DNA of 64,000 nucleotides from Peptoniphilus lacydonensis (GCF_900106515.1 NZ_FNWF01000002.1:278001-342000), one strand, 5' to 3'; counted from the stretch's first letter, positions 33,494 through 42,830 are shown. The notes: generated by a model from the letters alone, not told the origin. Numbers and translations: made by a program.

Positions 33494-34042
33494 TTGAAGA
33501 GATGGCGAAAATGGGTTAATGTTATTTTTGCTATCGCCCTACTACTTGCTATATTTTGTTCATATTTCTTGATGTTTGACTATGGTAAGGTAACAAATAC
33601 ACTAGCTGGTTATTATGGACAAGGATGGTTTTTCTATTTCTTGACTATTGTATCAATTTTAGGTGCATTATTTGCTTTATTCATTTTTATTCAAGCTATT
33701 GCTCTTCCTACAATTAATAATTATTTAATTGATAAAGATGATTCTGGCGAAATGCTTATAACATCTAAAGCCATTGAAAATAATGTGCTAACAACTGTAA
33801 ATAAGTATCCCGGAGTCAAAAACTCAAGTGCAATTGTTAAAGTGAACAATGGAAAAAAAGCCCATAAGATAAATACTAAAGTGACTTGTGGCGTATATGA
33901 AGGCGAAGATTTAAATTCCCTTGGTAATACAATTAAAGAAGATGTAGCTAATAATTTAGAAACTTTCACTGGTTATCCTGTTGATAAAGTGGATGTTAAA
34001 TTTTACGATATCAAGAAAGATTCTAATAAGAGAGTGGTTTAG
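33494..34042 (+). CDS. amaP: Alkaline-shock membrane anchor protein AmaP
   Basis: A 182-residue membrane protein that in staphylococci tethers Asp23 to the membrane. Two N-terminal membrane helices (about residues 8-28 and 45-68) are followed by a cytoplasmic domain of Asp23-like fold (ISSKAIENNV-type segment near residue 90). The TTG at 33494 has AGGAGG seven bases before it, whereas the ATG at 33488 is one base after AGGAGG and too close, so I prefer TTG. It heads the operon amaP-DUF2273-asp23. Confidence 0.85.
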   Translation: MKRWRKWVNVIFAIALLLAIFCSYFLMFDYGKVTNTLAGYYGQGWFFYFLTIVSILGALFALFIFIQAIALPTINNYLIDKDDSGEMLITSKAIENNVLTTVNKYPGVKNSSAIVKVNNGKKAHKINTKVTCGVYEGEDLNSLGNTIKEDVANNLETFTGYPVDKVDVKFYDIKKDSNKRVV

Positions 34043-34051
34043 GAGGTTCAT

Positions 34052-34387
34052 ATGATTAATAATTATGGAAATTTTCCGGATTATCAAAATAATTATGAAA
34101 ACTCAAATAAAAACCCTGAAAATGAAAAAATAGTTGTAGTCGAAAAGAAAAAAGAAAGAGAAGTTTCTACTTTAAAAAACAAATTTAAAAACTTCACTAG
34201 ATTACACTGGAATGAGTTTAAGTACACTATATTTGGACTAATCATTTCAATATTATTTTTGACAATAGGTTTTTTTAGAACACTTTTAATTATAATCTTT
34301 TATTTAATTGGCAACATTTATGGCAAGTACAAAGATGGTGATCCGAAAGCATTATTTTTGTTAGAAAAAATTTTTAAAAACTATTAA
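34052..34387 (+). CDS. DUF2273-family small membrane protein
   Basis: A 111-residue protein. After a 50-residue charged, Asn-rich N-terminal tail come two membrane helices (about 65-80 and 85-98) with the pattern YTIFGLIISILFLTIGFFRTLL and GNIYGKYKDGD that marks DUF2273. Such proteins are constant companions of Asp23/AmaP in Firmicutes and probably help build the membrane-linked Asp23 layer. It starts nine bases after amaP behind AGGAGGT. Confidence 0.87.
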   Translation: MINNYGNFPDYQNNYENSNKNPENEKIVVVEKKKEREVSTLKNKFKNFTRLHWNEFKYTIFGLIISILFLTIGFFRTLLIIIFYLIGNIYGKYKDGDPKALFLLEKIFKNY

Positions 34388-34415
34388 CTAAAATTAACTA
34401 AAAAGGAGAAATATT

Positions 34416-34997
34416 ATGGCAAACGAAGCTAAATACAATGAAATTGCAGGCGTAAACAAAAAAGAACAAGAAAAAATTGAAAAAGAACAAGAAAAAAGAG
34501 AAAAGGAACAAGAAAGAGCCCAAAAAAGAGAAAACTTTGTAGACAACTTACAAGACAACTTCAAAGATAATTTCAAAGACGACGAAGGACAAGCTCATGA
34601 ATCAAAACTTACTTTTGAAGATTCTGTTATTGAAAAAATAGCAGCAATTGCTTGTCACGAAGTTCCTGGCGTTCTAGATATGAAAGGTGGATTCTTCTCT
34701 GGAATTTCTGAACAATTTGGCGGATATAGCTTAACTAAAGGTATTTCTGCAGATGTTGGAGAAAAAGAAGCTGCAATTGATGCTTCAATTATTCTAGAAT
34801 ATGGTCATTCTGCTCCAAAAGTTTTTGAAGAATTAAAAAGAAATATTGCTCAATCTGTTGGACAAATGACTGGTCTTAAAGTTGTTGAAGTTAACGTAAA
34901 AGTTGATGATGTAATGACTAGAAAAGAATTTGAACTTAAAAAAAGAAATGACAAAAATGAAGCTCCACACTATGAACAAGGACCTTCATTAAGATAA
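34416..34997 (+). CDS. asp23: Asp23/Gls24-family envelope stress protein
   Basis: A 193-residue cytosolic protein. The first 50 residues are a highly charged Lys/Glu coil (repeats of KEQEK and NFKD), then the Asp23 domain: SVIEKIAAIACHEVPGVLDMKGG, ISADVGEKEAAIDASIILEYG and LKVVEVNVKVDDV. In Staphylococcus Asp23 is an abundant protein at the inner membrane face that responds to alkaline and cell-wall stress. It is the last gene of the amaP operon, with a strong AAGGAG site suggesting high expression. A second, smaller Asp23-like gene (YloU type) lies at 44509-44862. Confidence 0.92.
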   Translation: MANEAKYNEIAGVNKKEQEKIEKEQEKREKEQERAQKRENFVDNLQDNFKDNFKDDEGQAHESKLTFEDSVIEKIAAIACHEVPGVLDMKGGFFSGISEQFGGYSLTKGISADVGEKEAAIDASIILEYGHSAPKVFEELKRNIAQSVGQMTGLKVVEVNVKVDDVMTRKEFELKKRNDKNEAPHYEQGPSLR

Positions 34998-35033
34998 TTA
35001 TTTCAATAAATATAAATTTTATATAATTTTTTT

Positions 35034-35060
35034 AGAAGCTCGCATGCGGGCTTCTTTTTA
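35034..35060 (+). terminator. Terminator of the amaP-asp23 operon
   Basis: AGAAGCTCGC pairs with GCGGGCTTCT (one wobble) and is followed by TTTTTAT. Confidence 0.85.
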
Positions 35061-35125
35061 TAGTTTATAATAATTAAGCTGTGAAATAGTTTGTGTATGA
35101 ACAAGGTGCTGTTGCAAAATAAAAC

Positions 35126-35167
35126 AAAAAAAACGGCTCGCATATGCAAAAGCCGTTTTTTTGTTTT
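35126..35167 (+). terminator. Hairpin at the left end of the IS remnant
   Basis: AAACGGCT pairs with AGCCGTTT across a 12-base loop, followed by T's. Insertion sequences often carry such hairpins before the transposase to block read-through from outside. Confidence 0.75.
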
Positions 35168-35182
35168 TGATAAAATTAAGGT

Positions 35183-35434
35183 ATGAACAATTCATTAATT
35201 TATCAAAATAAGCTTACCTTAAATCGTTCAACTTTGCAACTAAGTTTAAACTTTACCTCACAAACTTGCTTTGATGATGACGGAAAAGTTGGTTTAATAC
35301 AAGATTTAATGTAAAGGATGGATTTAAATAAATTAATAAAATCATACTCCAATTTAGTAAGAAAATTAGCCGTCGACCCAGTCACAATGCTTCAAGTTTT
35401 AATCTACAGCTATTTAACTAGCTTATCTCAATAA
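35183..35434 (+). pseudogene. IS1182-like transposase N-terminal fragment
   Basis: The frame starting ATG AAC AAT encodes NNSLIYQNKLTLNRST, then LIQDLM, an in-frame TAA, and MDLNKLIKSYSNL with VDPVTMLQVLIYSYL before the final stop. The pattern of a short N-terminal region followed by a DUF772-type V(D)P..ML..L.Y.Y segment is that of IS1182-family transposases. With a stop codon and without any catalytic part it cannot work. Confidence 0.6.
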
Positions 35435-37149
35435 ATAAAGTCTTCAGATTTTTTTGATGAATCAATCATTTTCTTATACGTTTCACTTGTTCTAATGAGT
35501 TCTTCATGTTTTCCAAAAGCTTCAATTTTTCCATCTTTCATTACTATAATTTGGTCTACTCCCTCAATAGATTTCATTCTATGTGATATTATCATCACAG
35601 TTTTATTTTTTGTCAGTTTATTTAGTGACTCTTGTATAAATTTTTCATTTTCTACATCAAGAGATGCTGCAATTTCATCCAATAAAATTATTTCTGCATT
35701 TTTCAAAAAAGCTCTTGCAATAGAAATTCTCTGCCTTTCTCCACCTGATAATTTTGAACCATTTTCTCCTATTTCTGTATCATATCCTTTAGGAAGCTTT
35801 TTAACAAACTCATCACATCCTGCAAGCTCAGCAGCTTTCAGAACATCTTTATCACTTGCCTTTGAATTTCCAAGTCTAATATTTTCCATAACAGTTCCAT
35901 TAAATAAAATTACATCCTGAAATACCATTGAAATATGTTTAAAAAGATCTTCTGTCCTTGCTTTTTTTATCTCTTTATCATCTACTAAAATTTTTCCAGA
36001 ATCATAATCGTAAAGTCTTGCAACAAGTTTTAAAAGTGTACTTTTTCCACATCCAGAAGGTCCAACCAAAGCAGTAGTCTTACCTTGAAATGCCTTAAAA
36101 GAAATACTTTCTATTACTTTCTTATCATCTAAATAAGAGAATTCTACATTTTTTCCAACAATATCAAAAGTCTTAAATTCTTCTTTGTCTCCACTTTGAA
36201 CTTCTGCATTTTTAAGTGATTTTATTTTTTCAACAGGTGAATCAATATACATTAGCTCTCCATAAAATTCATTAAAAGCTGCAACTCCATCAATAAGCCT
36301 TGCCGCTGCAAATAAATATCCTGCAAAATATAAAATATTAATCTCTCCATTTGTAAGACCCTTTAGACCAAAATAAATTACAAGTGCAAGAGATAAATTG
36401 GCGACGACATTTGCCCCACATACAGGAATTACTTGCCCGATTTCTGATTTTATATGTTGTTTTTCAAGATTTTTTACAAAATTAATTGAATCTGTCATCT
36501 TTTTTTCAGTTAAATTATAAGATTTTATTTCTGTAGATAAGTCAATTAATTCTTGAAACATCCTTGCAGATTTTCTCTGTTCTTTGTAATAAGATTTAGT
36601 GGCTTTAGTTTGCATTTTTTTTGACAACAAACTTAAAATCACCGAAAAAAGTATGGGTATAATAACAGCAAGCCCAAGTTTTACATTTCCAATTAAAAGT
36701 AAAATTGAAACAATAATAAAACTTATTATAAAACCATAAAATCCTGGGACTGCATGGCTAAGTGCGTGCTCAATAGTTTCCACATCCTTCATAATTGTTT
36801 GAGATAAATCTGTTAAATCATGTCTTGAATAAAAAGAAAGTGGAAGTTTCTTTATTATTTCAGAAATTTCAATTCTAAGATTTGCCGATTCACTATATGT
36901 TTCGTTGTATGTCGTGATATAATCTTTATTTAGTACAAGTACCATTAAGACTGCAATTATTACAAAAGAAATTACTGCAACTTTTACACTAAAATCTCCC
37001 ATTCCAAGTAGTCCTTGTATAACATACATCAATAAAAACATTGGGAGCATATAAGAAAGACTTTTTAAAGTCGAATATTTAATTGCTACTACTTCGCCTT
37101 CTGCACCCTTGTCAGTGAGCGCAAATCTATTTTTCAAATAGTTTTTCAT
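35428..37149 (-). CDS. ABC transporter, fused permease/ATPase (second subunit)
   Basis: A 573-residue half-transporter with six N-terminal membrane helices (to about residue 300) and a C-terminal ATPase: GPSGCGKST (Walker A), Q-loop VFQDVILFNG, signature LSGGERQRISIARAF, IILLDEIAASLD. It forms a pair with the upstream gene, which starts and stops in an ATGA overlap, so a heterodimer is expected. I start at 37149 because GGAGGGTGTC precedes this ATG; an ATG at 37161 lies before that site. The overall look resembles YbtP/IrtB-type exporters or metallophore importers of this fold, but the substrate is unknown. Confidence 0.9.
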   Translation of the reverse strand: MKNYLKNRFALTDKGAEGEVVAIKYSTLKSLSYMLPMFLLMYVIQGLLGMGDFSVKVAVISFVIIAVLMVLVLNKDYITTYNETYSESANLRIEISEIIKKLPLSFYSRHDLTDLSQTIMKDVETIEHALSHAVPGFYGFIISFIIVSILLLIGNVKLGLAVIIPILFSVILSLLSKKMQTKATKSYYKEQRKSARMFQELIDLSTEIKSYNLTEKKMTDSINFVKNLEKQHIKSEIGQVIPVCGANVVANLSLALVIYFGLKGLTNGEINILYFAGYLFAAARLIDGVAAFNEFYGELMYIDSPVEKIKSLKNAEVQSGDKEEFKTFDIVGKNVEFSYLDDKKVIESISFKAFQGKTTALVGPSGCGKSTLLKLVARLYDYDSGKILVDDKEIKKARTEDLFKHISMVFQDVILFNGTVMENIRLGNSKASDKDVLKAAELAGCDEFVKKLPKGYDTEIGENGSKLSGGERQRISIARAFLKNAEIILLDEIAASLDVENEKFIQESLNKLTKNKTVMIISHRMKSIEGVDQIIVMKDGKIEAFGKHEELIRTSETYKKMIDSSKKSEDFIY

Positions 37150-38891
37150 GACACCCTCCATTCATTTGCAGATTCATACAAATTGACAAATTTTTTATAA
37201 GAAGTTTCAGATTCCATTAATTCCTTATGAGATCCTCTTTCTATAATTTTTCCATTTTCAACAAAAAGAATTTCATCTACACCTCTTATTGAAGAAAGCC
37301 TATGAGCAATCATAATTGTTGTCCTGTTTTTTATCAAATCTTTAAAAGCAACTTGAAGTTCAAACTCATTTTCTGGATCTGCTGCAGCAGATGCTTCATC
37401 TAAAATTATTATTCTAGGATCTTTTAAGAAAATTCTTGCAATGGAAACTCTTTGAGTTTCTCCACCTGATAAATTTATTCCATCTGCTCCAATAACTGAA
37501 TCATACTTATCCTTAAATTTATTTATAAACTCATCACACCTTGCAAGTTTCAAGGCCTTATAAACTTCCTCATCACTTGCATCTTCTTTAGCAAGCTTTA
37601 CATTTTCAAAAATAGAAATTCCAGAAAATAATTTTGGATTTTGAAAAACTATTCCAATATTTTGCATAAGAATTTTCTTTTCGTAAAAAGAAATATTTTT
37701 ATTCCCAATTAAAATCTCGCCTTTGTCAACAGGATAAAGTCCAGAAATTAACTTTGCAATAGTTGACTTGCCAGAACCAGATGAACCGACTAAAGCATAA
37801 ACTCTATTTTCATCAAATTTAAAAGAAAAATTTTCCAAAATTTTATTTTCTCCGTCATAAGAAAAATCTACATTTTTAAATTCAATATTATTATTTTCTA
37901 TAACTTCATCACTTCCAAATTTAATTTCCTTATCGCCCATTTCAACAAATAAATTTTCGAGATTATCTACTGCTGAATTTGCTTGGAAAACATACATGGA
38001 AACATACATTATCTTCATTGTAGTTGTAAAAAACATCCCCATAAAAAGCGTGAAAAATAAAACTTTTGCACTCCAAATATAAGCATCCCCTCCATGGCTA
38101 ACCATAAATATTGCAATAAAAATTGGTGCGACAATAAAAATATTTAAAAGCCACTGAAAAATCACAAAGGGAACTTTGCAAGACATAGAATATTTATAAA
38201 CCATATCCTTATACTCAAGTATTGAATTATAAAGCTTTTTAAAACCAATTAATGGTGCGTTAAAAACTTTTACAACTGGCATTGCCCTCACAAATTCAAC
38301 AGCTCCTGCATTCATTTCATCGAGTTTATCCATATAAACTTTCATAAAGCTTTGGTCGCCCACCATTTTTTTTATCACTATAAGGCTTAAAAGAATTATT
38401 AATACAAAAAATAATCCAAGATATAAATCAACTTTAAAGACTAAAATAAGCATTAAAATTGGCGTCAAAAAAGCCGCCGTTTGGTCTGCTATTAAATGTG
38501 CAACGATCATATGAGTTTGCTCAACATTGTTGTCTATAATTTTTCTAACTTCTCCAGAATCGTGTACATCAAAAAAATTATTTGACGCATTGAGTAAATT
38601 TTTAACTCCTTTTTCACGAAGCTTAGTTTCAAGCCTAAAACCAGCAAGGTGACTCATCCAAGTACCTAAAAAATATAAAAGACCGTAAGCAATAAATAAA
38701 ATTAAAATTTTTATTACTAAACCACTAGCATTAACTAAATTTCCTTTAGAGAATACACTTTTTAATAAAATCCAAATTAAATAGTATCCATAAAATTCTA
38801 AAAATATGCCGATAGCAGTAAAAAAACTTGCTAAAAAGCCATTTACTTTCTTCTCAGGCATATATGAAAATAATTTTTTATATAACTTCAA
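37146..38891 (-). CDS. ABC transporter, fused permease/ATPase (first subunit)
   Basis: A 581-residue half-transporter: six membrane helices, then an ATPase domain with GSSGSGKST, VFQNPKLFSG, LSGGETQRVSIARIF and IIILDEASAAADPENE. The Glu after Walker B and the D-loop are intact in this subunit; the partner also has DE, so both sites may work. The translation start is TTG at 38891, eight bases after AAGGAG. The pair is not accompanied by a regulator or a substrate-making gene. Alternatives are a multidrug exporter, a peptide exporter or a YbtPQ-like siderophore importer. Confidence 0.9.
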   Translation of the reverse strand: MKLYKKLFSYMPEKKVNGFLASFFTAIGIFLEFYGYYLIWILLKSVFSKGNLVNASGLVIKILILFIAYGLLYFLGTWMSHLAGFRLETKLREKGVKNLLNASNNFFDVHDSGEVRKIIDNNVEQTHMIVAHLIADQTAAFLTPILMLILVFKVDLYLGLFFVLIILLSLIVIKKMVGDQSFMKVYMDKLDEMNAGAVEFVRAMPVVKVFNAPLIGFKKLYNSILEYKDMVYKYSMSCKVPFVIFQWLLNIFIVAPIFIAIFMVSHGGDAYIWSAKVLFFTLFMGMFFTTTMKIMYVSMYVFQANSAVDNLENLFVEMGDKEIKFGSDEVIENNNIEFKNVDFSYDGENKILENFSFKFDENRVYALVGSSGSGKSTIAKLISGLYPVDKGEILIGNKNISFYEKKILMQNIGIVFQNPKLFSGISIFENVKLAKEDASDEEVYKALKLARCDEFINKFKDKYDSVIGADGINLSGGETQRVSIARIFLKDPRIIILDEASAAADPENEFELQVAFKDLIKNRTTIMIAHRLSSIRGVDEILFVENGKIIERGSHKELMESETSYKKFVNLYESANEWRVS

Positions 38892-39229
38892 ATTAAAAAC
38901 TCCTTATTCTATAATTTTTAATAAATTTAAGCAAATTATCTTTATTGTTCCAAAAAATTTTGACCTTATTATTTATCAAAAATTCTGTTATATTAATAAT
39001 TATTAAAATAGTCCTAGAAATATTTTATATTAAGATCTTATCTATATTTAAACTTTTAAAGAGAATTTATTGAATCTAAAATGTTATATAATCTAAATTT
39101 ATAAAAATATAATCTGTTTCGCAAGCCTCTAAAATGTTTATAATAAATACTTTGTTTACTGAGTATTTTAAAATTTTACACTAAAAAAGACTCGATTTAA
39201 CGAGCCTCTCAATATTTTATAAATTATTT
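38892..39229. other. Intergenic region upstream of the ABC pair
   Basis: About 340 AT-rich bases without a gene; apart from the terminator near 39182-39205 I see no clear promoter, repeat or RNA element. Confidence 0.5.
39182..39205 (-). terminator. Terminator after the coiled-coil gene
   Basis: On the minus strand a stem of GCTCG / CGAGT type with a six-base loop is followed by TTTTTT. Confidence 0.7.
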
Positions 39230-39670
39230 TTAACCTCTTAATTCTTGTCTATTTTCGTTAAGCATTTTGATTATTTCTGATAAATTCACTTGTGTATTTT
39301 CAAGTAACTCATCTGCGTAATCTCTTGCTCCTTCTCTAATTTGTGTTGATTCTTCTTTTGCAGATTTCAAAATTTCTGTTGCTCTTTCATTTGCTTGTCT
39401 AACAAGTTCATTTTCGTCAATAATTTTTTCTGAATGAGCTCTTGCAGCTGCAATAATTTTATCCGCTTCATCGTGAGCTCCATTAATTATATCATCTTTG
39501 TCTTTAGCTATTCTTTGAGCTTCTGAAATTTCTCCAGGAGTTTTTTCCTTTATTTCATTTATAATTTCTAAAAATTCATCTCTGTCTACCATAACCTTAT
39601 TTGTAAGTGGTAACTGTGATGATGTTTCTACAAGATCTTCCAATTCTTCAACTAAATCAATTAAATTCAT
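39230..39670 (-). CDS. Coiled-coil protein (DivIVA/ATP-synthase-b-like)
   Basis: A 146-residue, almost wholly helical protein. The first 25 residues (MNLIDLVEELEDLVE) are followed by VDRDEFLEIINEIKEKTP, a DivIVA-like heptad start, and by an Ala/Glu/Lys-rich coiled coil. Similar proteins sit behind coaD in many clostridia and are annotated only as ATPase or vacuolar-ATPase-subunit-like; no nucleotide site is present. The start overlaps the coaD stop in ATGA, with AGGAGG inside coaD. A structural or division-related role is possible but unproved. Confidence 0.7.
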   Translation of the reverse strand: MNLIDLVEELEDLVETSSQLPLTNKVMVDRDEFLEIINEIKEKTPGEISEAQRIAKDKDDIINGAHDEADKIIAAARAHSEKIIDENELVRQANERATEILKSAKEESTQIREGARDYADELLENTQVNLSEIIKMLNENRQELRG

Positions 39671-40152
39671 ATTTTCCTCCTAAGTAATTTTTTCTTCATT
39701 GCTTCTCCTACAACAGGAGGCACGAATAAATCTGTATCTCCATCAAAAGTGGAAACTTCCTTTGCAAGCGTTGAACTGACGAATAAGTTTTCATTAGACG
39801 ACAACAAAAAAACTGTTTCTACGCCATCTTTGTAGTGCATATTTGCCATTGCCAACGTGTATTCATTAAAATAATCAGAGGCAGATCTAAGACCTCTAAC
39901 TATTACATTGCAATTTTTTTTCTTTGCATAATCTACTAAAAGTCCGTCAAAAGAATCAATTTCTATTCCTTCCATTCCATCTAGAACTTTATGTAATAAC
40001 TCTTTTCTCTCTTCAACTGTAAATAATCCTTTTTTTGAAGTATTATCTAGCACTGCTACGATGACTTCTCCAAAAATATCCTTTGCTCTTTTTATAATGT
40101 CCAAATGTCCATTAGTCACAGGGTCAAAGCTACCCGCATATATTGCTTTCAT
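39667..40152 (-). CDS. coaD: Phosphopantetheine adenylyltransferase
   Basis: Penultimate step of coenzyme A synthesis: 4'-phosphopantetheine plus ATP gives dephospho-CoA. The 161-residue length is normal. GSFDPVTNGHLDII contains the nucleotidyltransferase T/HxGH motif, RGLRSASDYFNEYTLAMAN contacts the substrate, and SSTLAKEV is the ISST-type motif. It overlaps rsmD by 23 bases, a pairing conserved in Firmicutes, and is followed by the coiled-coil gene with ATGA overlap. Confidence 0.97.
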   Translation of the reverse strand: MKAIYAGSFDPVTNGHLDIIKRAKDIFGEVIVAVLDNTSKKGLFTVEERKELLHKVLDGMEGIEIDSFDGLLVDYAKKKNCNVIVRGLRSASDYFNEYTLAMANMHYKDGVETVFLLSSNENLFVSSTLAKEVSTFDGDTDLFVPPVVGEAMKKKLLRRKI

Positions 40153-40696
40153 TTACATCCCATCCGCATATAGAAATCGAAGTATTTCCATATTTTTTAT
40201 TTTTTATTTCTACAAAACCTTGTCCTATTAAAAGCGATTTATCTGAACTATGTTCCACAATTAATTTTCCCTCTGATTTTAAAATTTTATTTTCCCTTAT
40301 AAGCTTAAAGGATTTTTTATACAAATCACCTCTATCAAAGGGTGGGTCAATATAAATGTAATCAAATTTTATATCTAAATTTTTAATTGCCTTGTTCATA
40401 TAATTTTCTATAACAACAGCCTGATTTAAAAATCTTGTTTTTTCTAAATTAGATTTAACACAGTCTATTGCTTCTTTTGAATTATCAACAAAGTAAACTT
40501 TTTCTGCTCCTCTTGATATAAACTCAATTCCATTTGCCCCACTTCCGCAGAACAAATCCAAAACTATATCTCCATCAAAGTTTTGTCCGAGAATATTAAA
40601 AACTGACTCCTTAACTCTGTCTTCAGTTGGTCTTGTATCCATGCCTTTTGGTGCTTTTAATTTTAATCCTCTTCTATTTCCCGAAATAATCCTCAT
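40130..40696 (-). CDS. rsmD: 16S rRNA (guanine-966-N2)-methyltransferase
   Basis: Methylates G966 (E. coli numbering) of 16S rRNA using S-adenosylmethionine. The N-terminus MRIISGNRRGLKLKAP is diagnostic, DLFCGSGANGIEFISRGA is the SAM-binding loop, and DPPFDRG is the catalytic D/NPPY-type motif. The 188-residue length matches the family. GGAGGC lies before the ATG. It follows recG after a 53-base gap and overlaps coaD. Confidence 0.95.
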   Translation of the reverse strand: MRIISGNRRGLKLKAPKGMDTRPTEDRVKESVFNILGQNFDGDIVLDLFCGSGANGIEFISRGAEKVYFVDNSKEAIDCVKSNLEKTRFLNQAVVIENYMNKAIKNLDIKFDYIYIDPPFDRGDLYKKSFKLIRENKILKSEGKLIVEHSSDKSLLIGQGFVEIKNKKYGNTSISICGWDVNESNICG

Positions 40697-40749
40697 AAAG
40701 CCTCCAAATTAGTTTTATTTTACCATAAGTCAATAAATATTAAAAGATA

Positions 40750-42783
40750 TTAGTTCAAATCAGAGTAAAATTCAAGTATTTCTTTATTTAAATAAAAGTA
40801 TTCTTTGCTTTCTAAATTTGGATCTTCTTTTAAAATAATTTTCACATCATCTGCTGCATATTTTAAAATCATCTCATCTCTAAAAGGATCTGCAAGTCTA
40901 AGATTTGGCATACCTGATTGTCTAGTTCCCAAAATATCTCCAAAGCCACGTAGTTCTAAATCTTTATTTGCAATATAAAATCCATCACTAGAATCTGTCA
41001 TTATTTTCATTCTTTCCCATGAAATTTCACTTTTTGAAAGATTATATAAAATACAATAAGACTGATTATCTCCCCTTCCAACTCTTCCTCGAAGTTGATG
41101 CAGTGTTGAAAGACCAAATCTCTCTGCATTGTAAACCATCATTACAGTTGCATTTGGAACATTTACCCCAACTTCTACAACAGTTGTTGAAACTAATAAA
41201 TTTATTTTATTAGTTGCAAAATCATCCATTATTTTATTTTTTTCATCTGCTTTCATCTTCCCATGAAGAAGTCCAACTTTATAATCAATAAAAAATTTTG
41301 AAAGTTCTTCATAAACTTTTTCTACAGCCTGCAAATTTTCATAATCTTCATTTTCTTCGATCAAAGAACAAATAACATAAGCTTGTCTACCCTTTGAAAG
41401 TTCAGATTTTATAAATTCAAGAGATTTACCTAGCATATTTTCATTTATTGCAATTGTCTTTATTTGCTTTCTGCCCTTTGGCATAGTTTTTATTACAGAA
41501 ATATCCAAATCAGCATAAAGAACTAAACTAAGACTTCTAGGTATAGGCGTTGCTGACATTACAATTGTGGCTGCATCTTTATTTTTATTTTGAAGCATAT
41601 TTCTCTGCACAACTCCAAATCGATGTTGTTCGTCAATTACATTTACTCCAAGTTTTCTAAAAATCACATTTTCTTCTATTAAAGCGTGCGTTCCTATTAA
41701 TATATCAATTGAACCCATTTGAAGATTATCTAAAATATCTCTCTTTGCTTTTTTTGTCGTTGATCCAATTAAAAGTGCTACTCTAACACCAAGAGGTTCT
41801 AAAAATTCAACAAAAGATTCAAAATGTTGCTTTGCAAGAATTTCTGTCGGTGCCATAATTGATGATTGATATCCATTTAAATAGGACAGATACATTATTA
41901 TAATTGCAACAATTGTCTTTCCACTTCCAACATCGCCTTGAATTAAACGATTTATTGCTCTTCCACTTTTCATGTCTGTAAAAATTTCATTTACAACATT
42001 TTCTTGACCTTCTGTTAATTTAAAAGGAAGATTATTCATAAAATCAAAAATTTCATCTTTAATTTCAAATTTTATTGCATCTCGTCTTTCATTTTGAAAT
42101 TTATTTTTTAAAATGGAAAGTTCGAAGAGAAACAATTCTTCATAAATTAATCTCTCCCTAGCTTTTATATAATTTTTTCTGCTTTTCGGATAGTGAATAT
42201 TTTTTATAGCTTCATTTTTATCCATGAAAGAATATTTCTCCAAAACTTCTCCAGGAAGATTTTCTTCAAATAAATTCAAATCAATAACTTGATCTATTAA
42301 ATTTTCGAAAGCAAAATTATTTAGTCCTTCAGTTAAACTATAAACAGGAGAAATTTTTCCAAGTTTTTTTAAATTATGTATTTCCTCAATTTCAGGACTC
42401 GAAATGCTCACTCTACCTCTGAAAAAATCAACTTTACCATAAACTAAATATTCTCTTCCAATTTTTATTAATTTATTTAAATAAAATGCATTGAAAAATG
42501 AAATCTCCATTTCTCCACTTTCATCTTCTGCAAGAAAACTTGTGAGAGTTAGGCCCTTTCTTATTCTTCTATTTTGAAGTTTTGATATAATTTTTACTTT
42601 AAAAGTATTTTTTTCTCCAATTTTAGCACCTGAAATTTTTACAATTTTCGAACTGTCCTCGTATTTTCTGGGATAAAAAAATAAAAGATCTTCTACGCTA
42701 TAAATTCCAAGTTTGTGAAAAAGTTCTTCTCTTTTGGGGCCAACTCCCTTCAAATTTTTAATAGAATCCTTTAAATTAACCAT
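40750..42783 (-). CDS. recG: ATP-dependent DNA helicase RecG
   Basis: Remodels stalled replication forks and branched DNA. An N-terminal wedge/OB domain (KGVGPKREELFHKLGI, FYPRKYEDSS) precedes the helicase core: GDVGSGKT (Walker A), MAPTEILAKQHF, DEQHRFGV, MSATPIPRS, TTVVEVGVNVPNA and QLRGRVGRG. The 677-residue length is standard. It follows fakA, with a weak hairpin between them, in the Firmicute order yloU-fakA-recG-rsmD-coaD. Confidence 0.97.
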   Translation of the reverse strand: MVNLKDSIKNLKGVGPKREELFHKLGIYSVEDLLFFYPRKYEDSSKIVKISGAKIGEKNTFKVKIISKLQNRRIRKGLTLTSFLAEDESGEMEISFFNAFYLNKLIKIGREYLVYGKVDFFRGRVSISSPEIEEIHNLKKLGKISPVYSLTEGLNNFAFENLIDQVIDLNLFEENLPGEVLEKYSFMDKNEAIKNIHYPKSRKNYIKARERLIYEELFLFELSILKNKFQNERRDAIKFEIKDEIFDFMNNLPFKLTEGQENVVNEIFTDMKSGRAINRLIQGDVGSGKTIVAIIIMYLSYLNGYQSSIMAPTEILAKQHFESFVEFLEPLGVRVALLIGSTTKKAKRDILDNLQMGSIDILIGTHALIEENVIFRKLGVNVIDEQHRFGVVQRNMLQNKNKDAATIVMSATPIPRSLSLVLYADLDISVIKTMPKGRKQIKTIAINENMLGKSLEFIKSELSKGRQAYVICSLIEENEDYENLQAVEKVYEELSKFFIDYKVGLLHGKMKADEKNKIMDDFATNKINLLVSTTVVEVGVNVPNATVMMVYNAERFGLSTLHQLRGRVGRGDNQSYCILYNLSKSEISWERMKIMTDSSDGFYIANKDLELRGFGDILGTRQSGMPNLRLADPFRDEMILKYAADDVKIILKEDPNLESKEYFYLNKEILEFYSDLN

Positions 42784-42796
42784 AATTTCTCCTATT

Positions 42797-42826
42797 ATAA
42801 AAGCCCAAAGCGAAAACTTTGGGCTA
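42797..42826 (-). terminator. Hairpin between fakA and recG
   Basis: Perfect stem AGCCCAAAG / CTTTGGGCT with a six-base loop, followed on the minus strand by TTTTAT. The short T run suggests partial termination, setting a lower level for recG. Confidence 0.65.
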
Positions 42827-42830
42827 AAAT

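Larger units (their letters stand above)
35105..35434 (+). mobile_element. Truncated IS1182-like insertion sequence, left end
   Basis: GGTGCTGTTGCAAAATAAAAC at 35105 looks like a terminal inverted repeat. A hairpin follows, then the N-terminal part of a transposase gene that stops at 35434. The right part of the element is gone: the remnant ends within the last codons of the oppositely oriented ABC transporter gene. Confidence 0.55.

Noticed and set aside
35495-35920. 141-codon plus-strand frame
   Set aside because: Antisense to the conserved ATPase domain of the ABC transporter.
38906-38934. TTGCTT-17-TAGAAT promoter for the ABC pair
   Set aside because: The -10 box would directly touch the ribosome-binding site, so the transcript would begin too late to include it.
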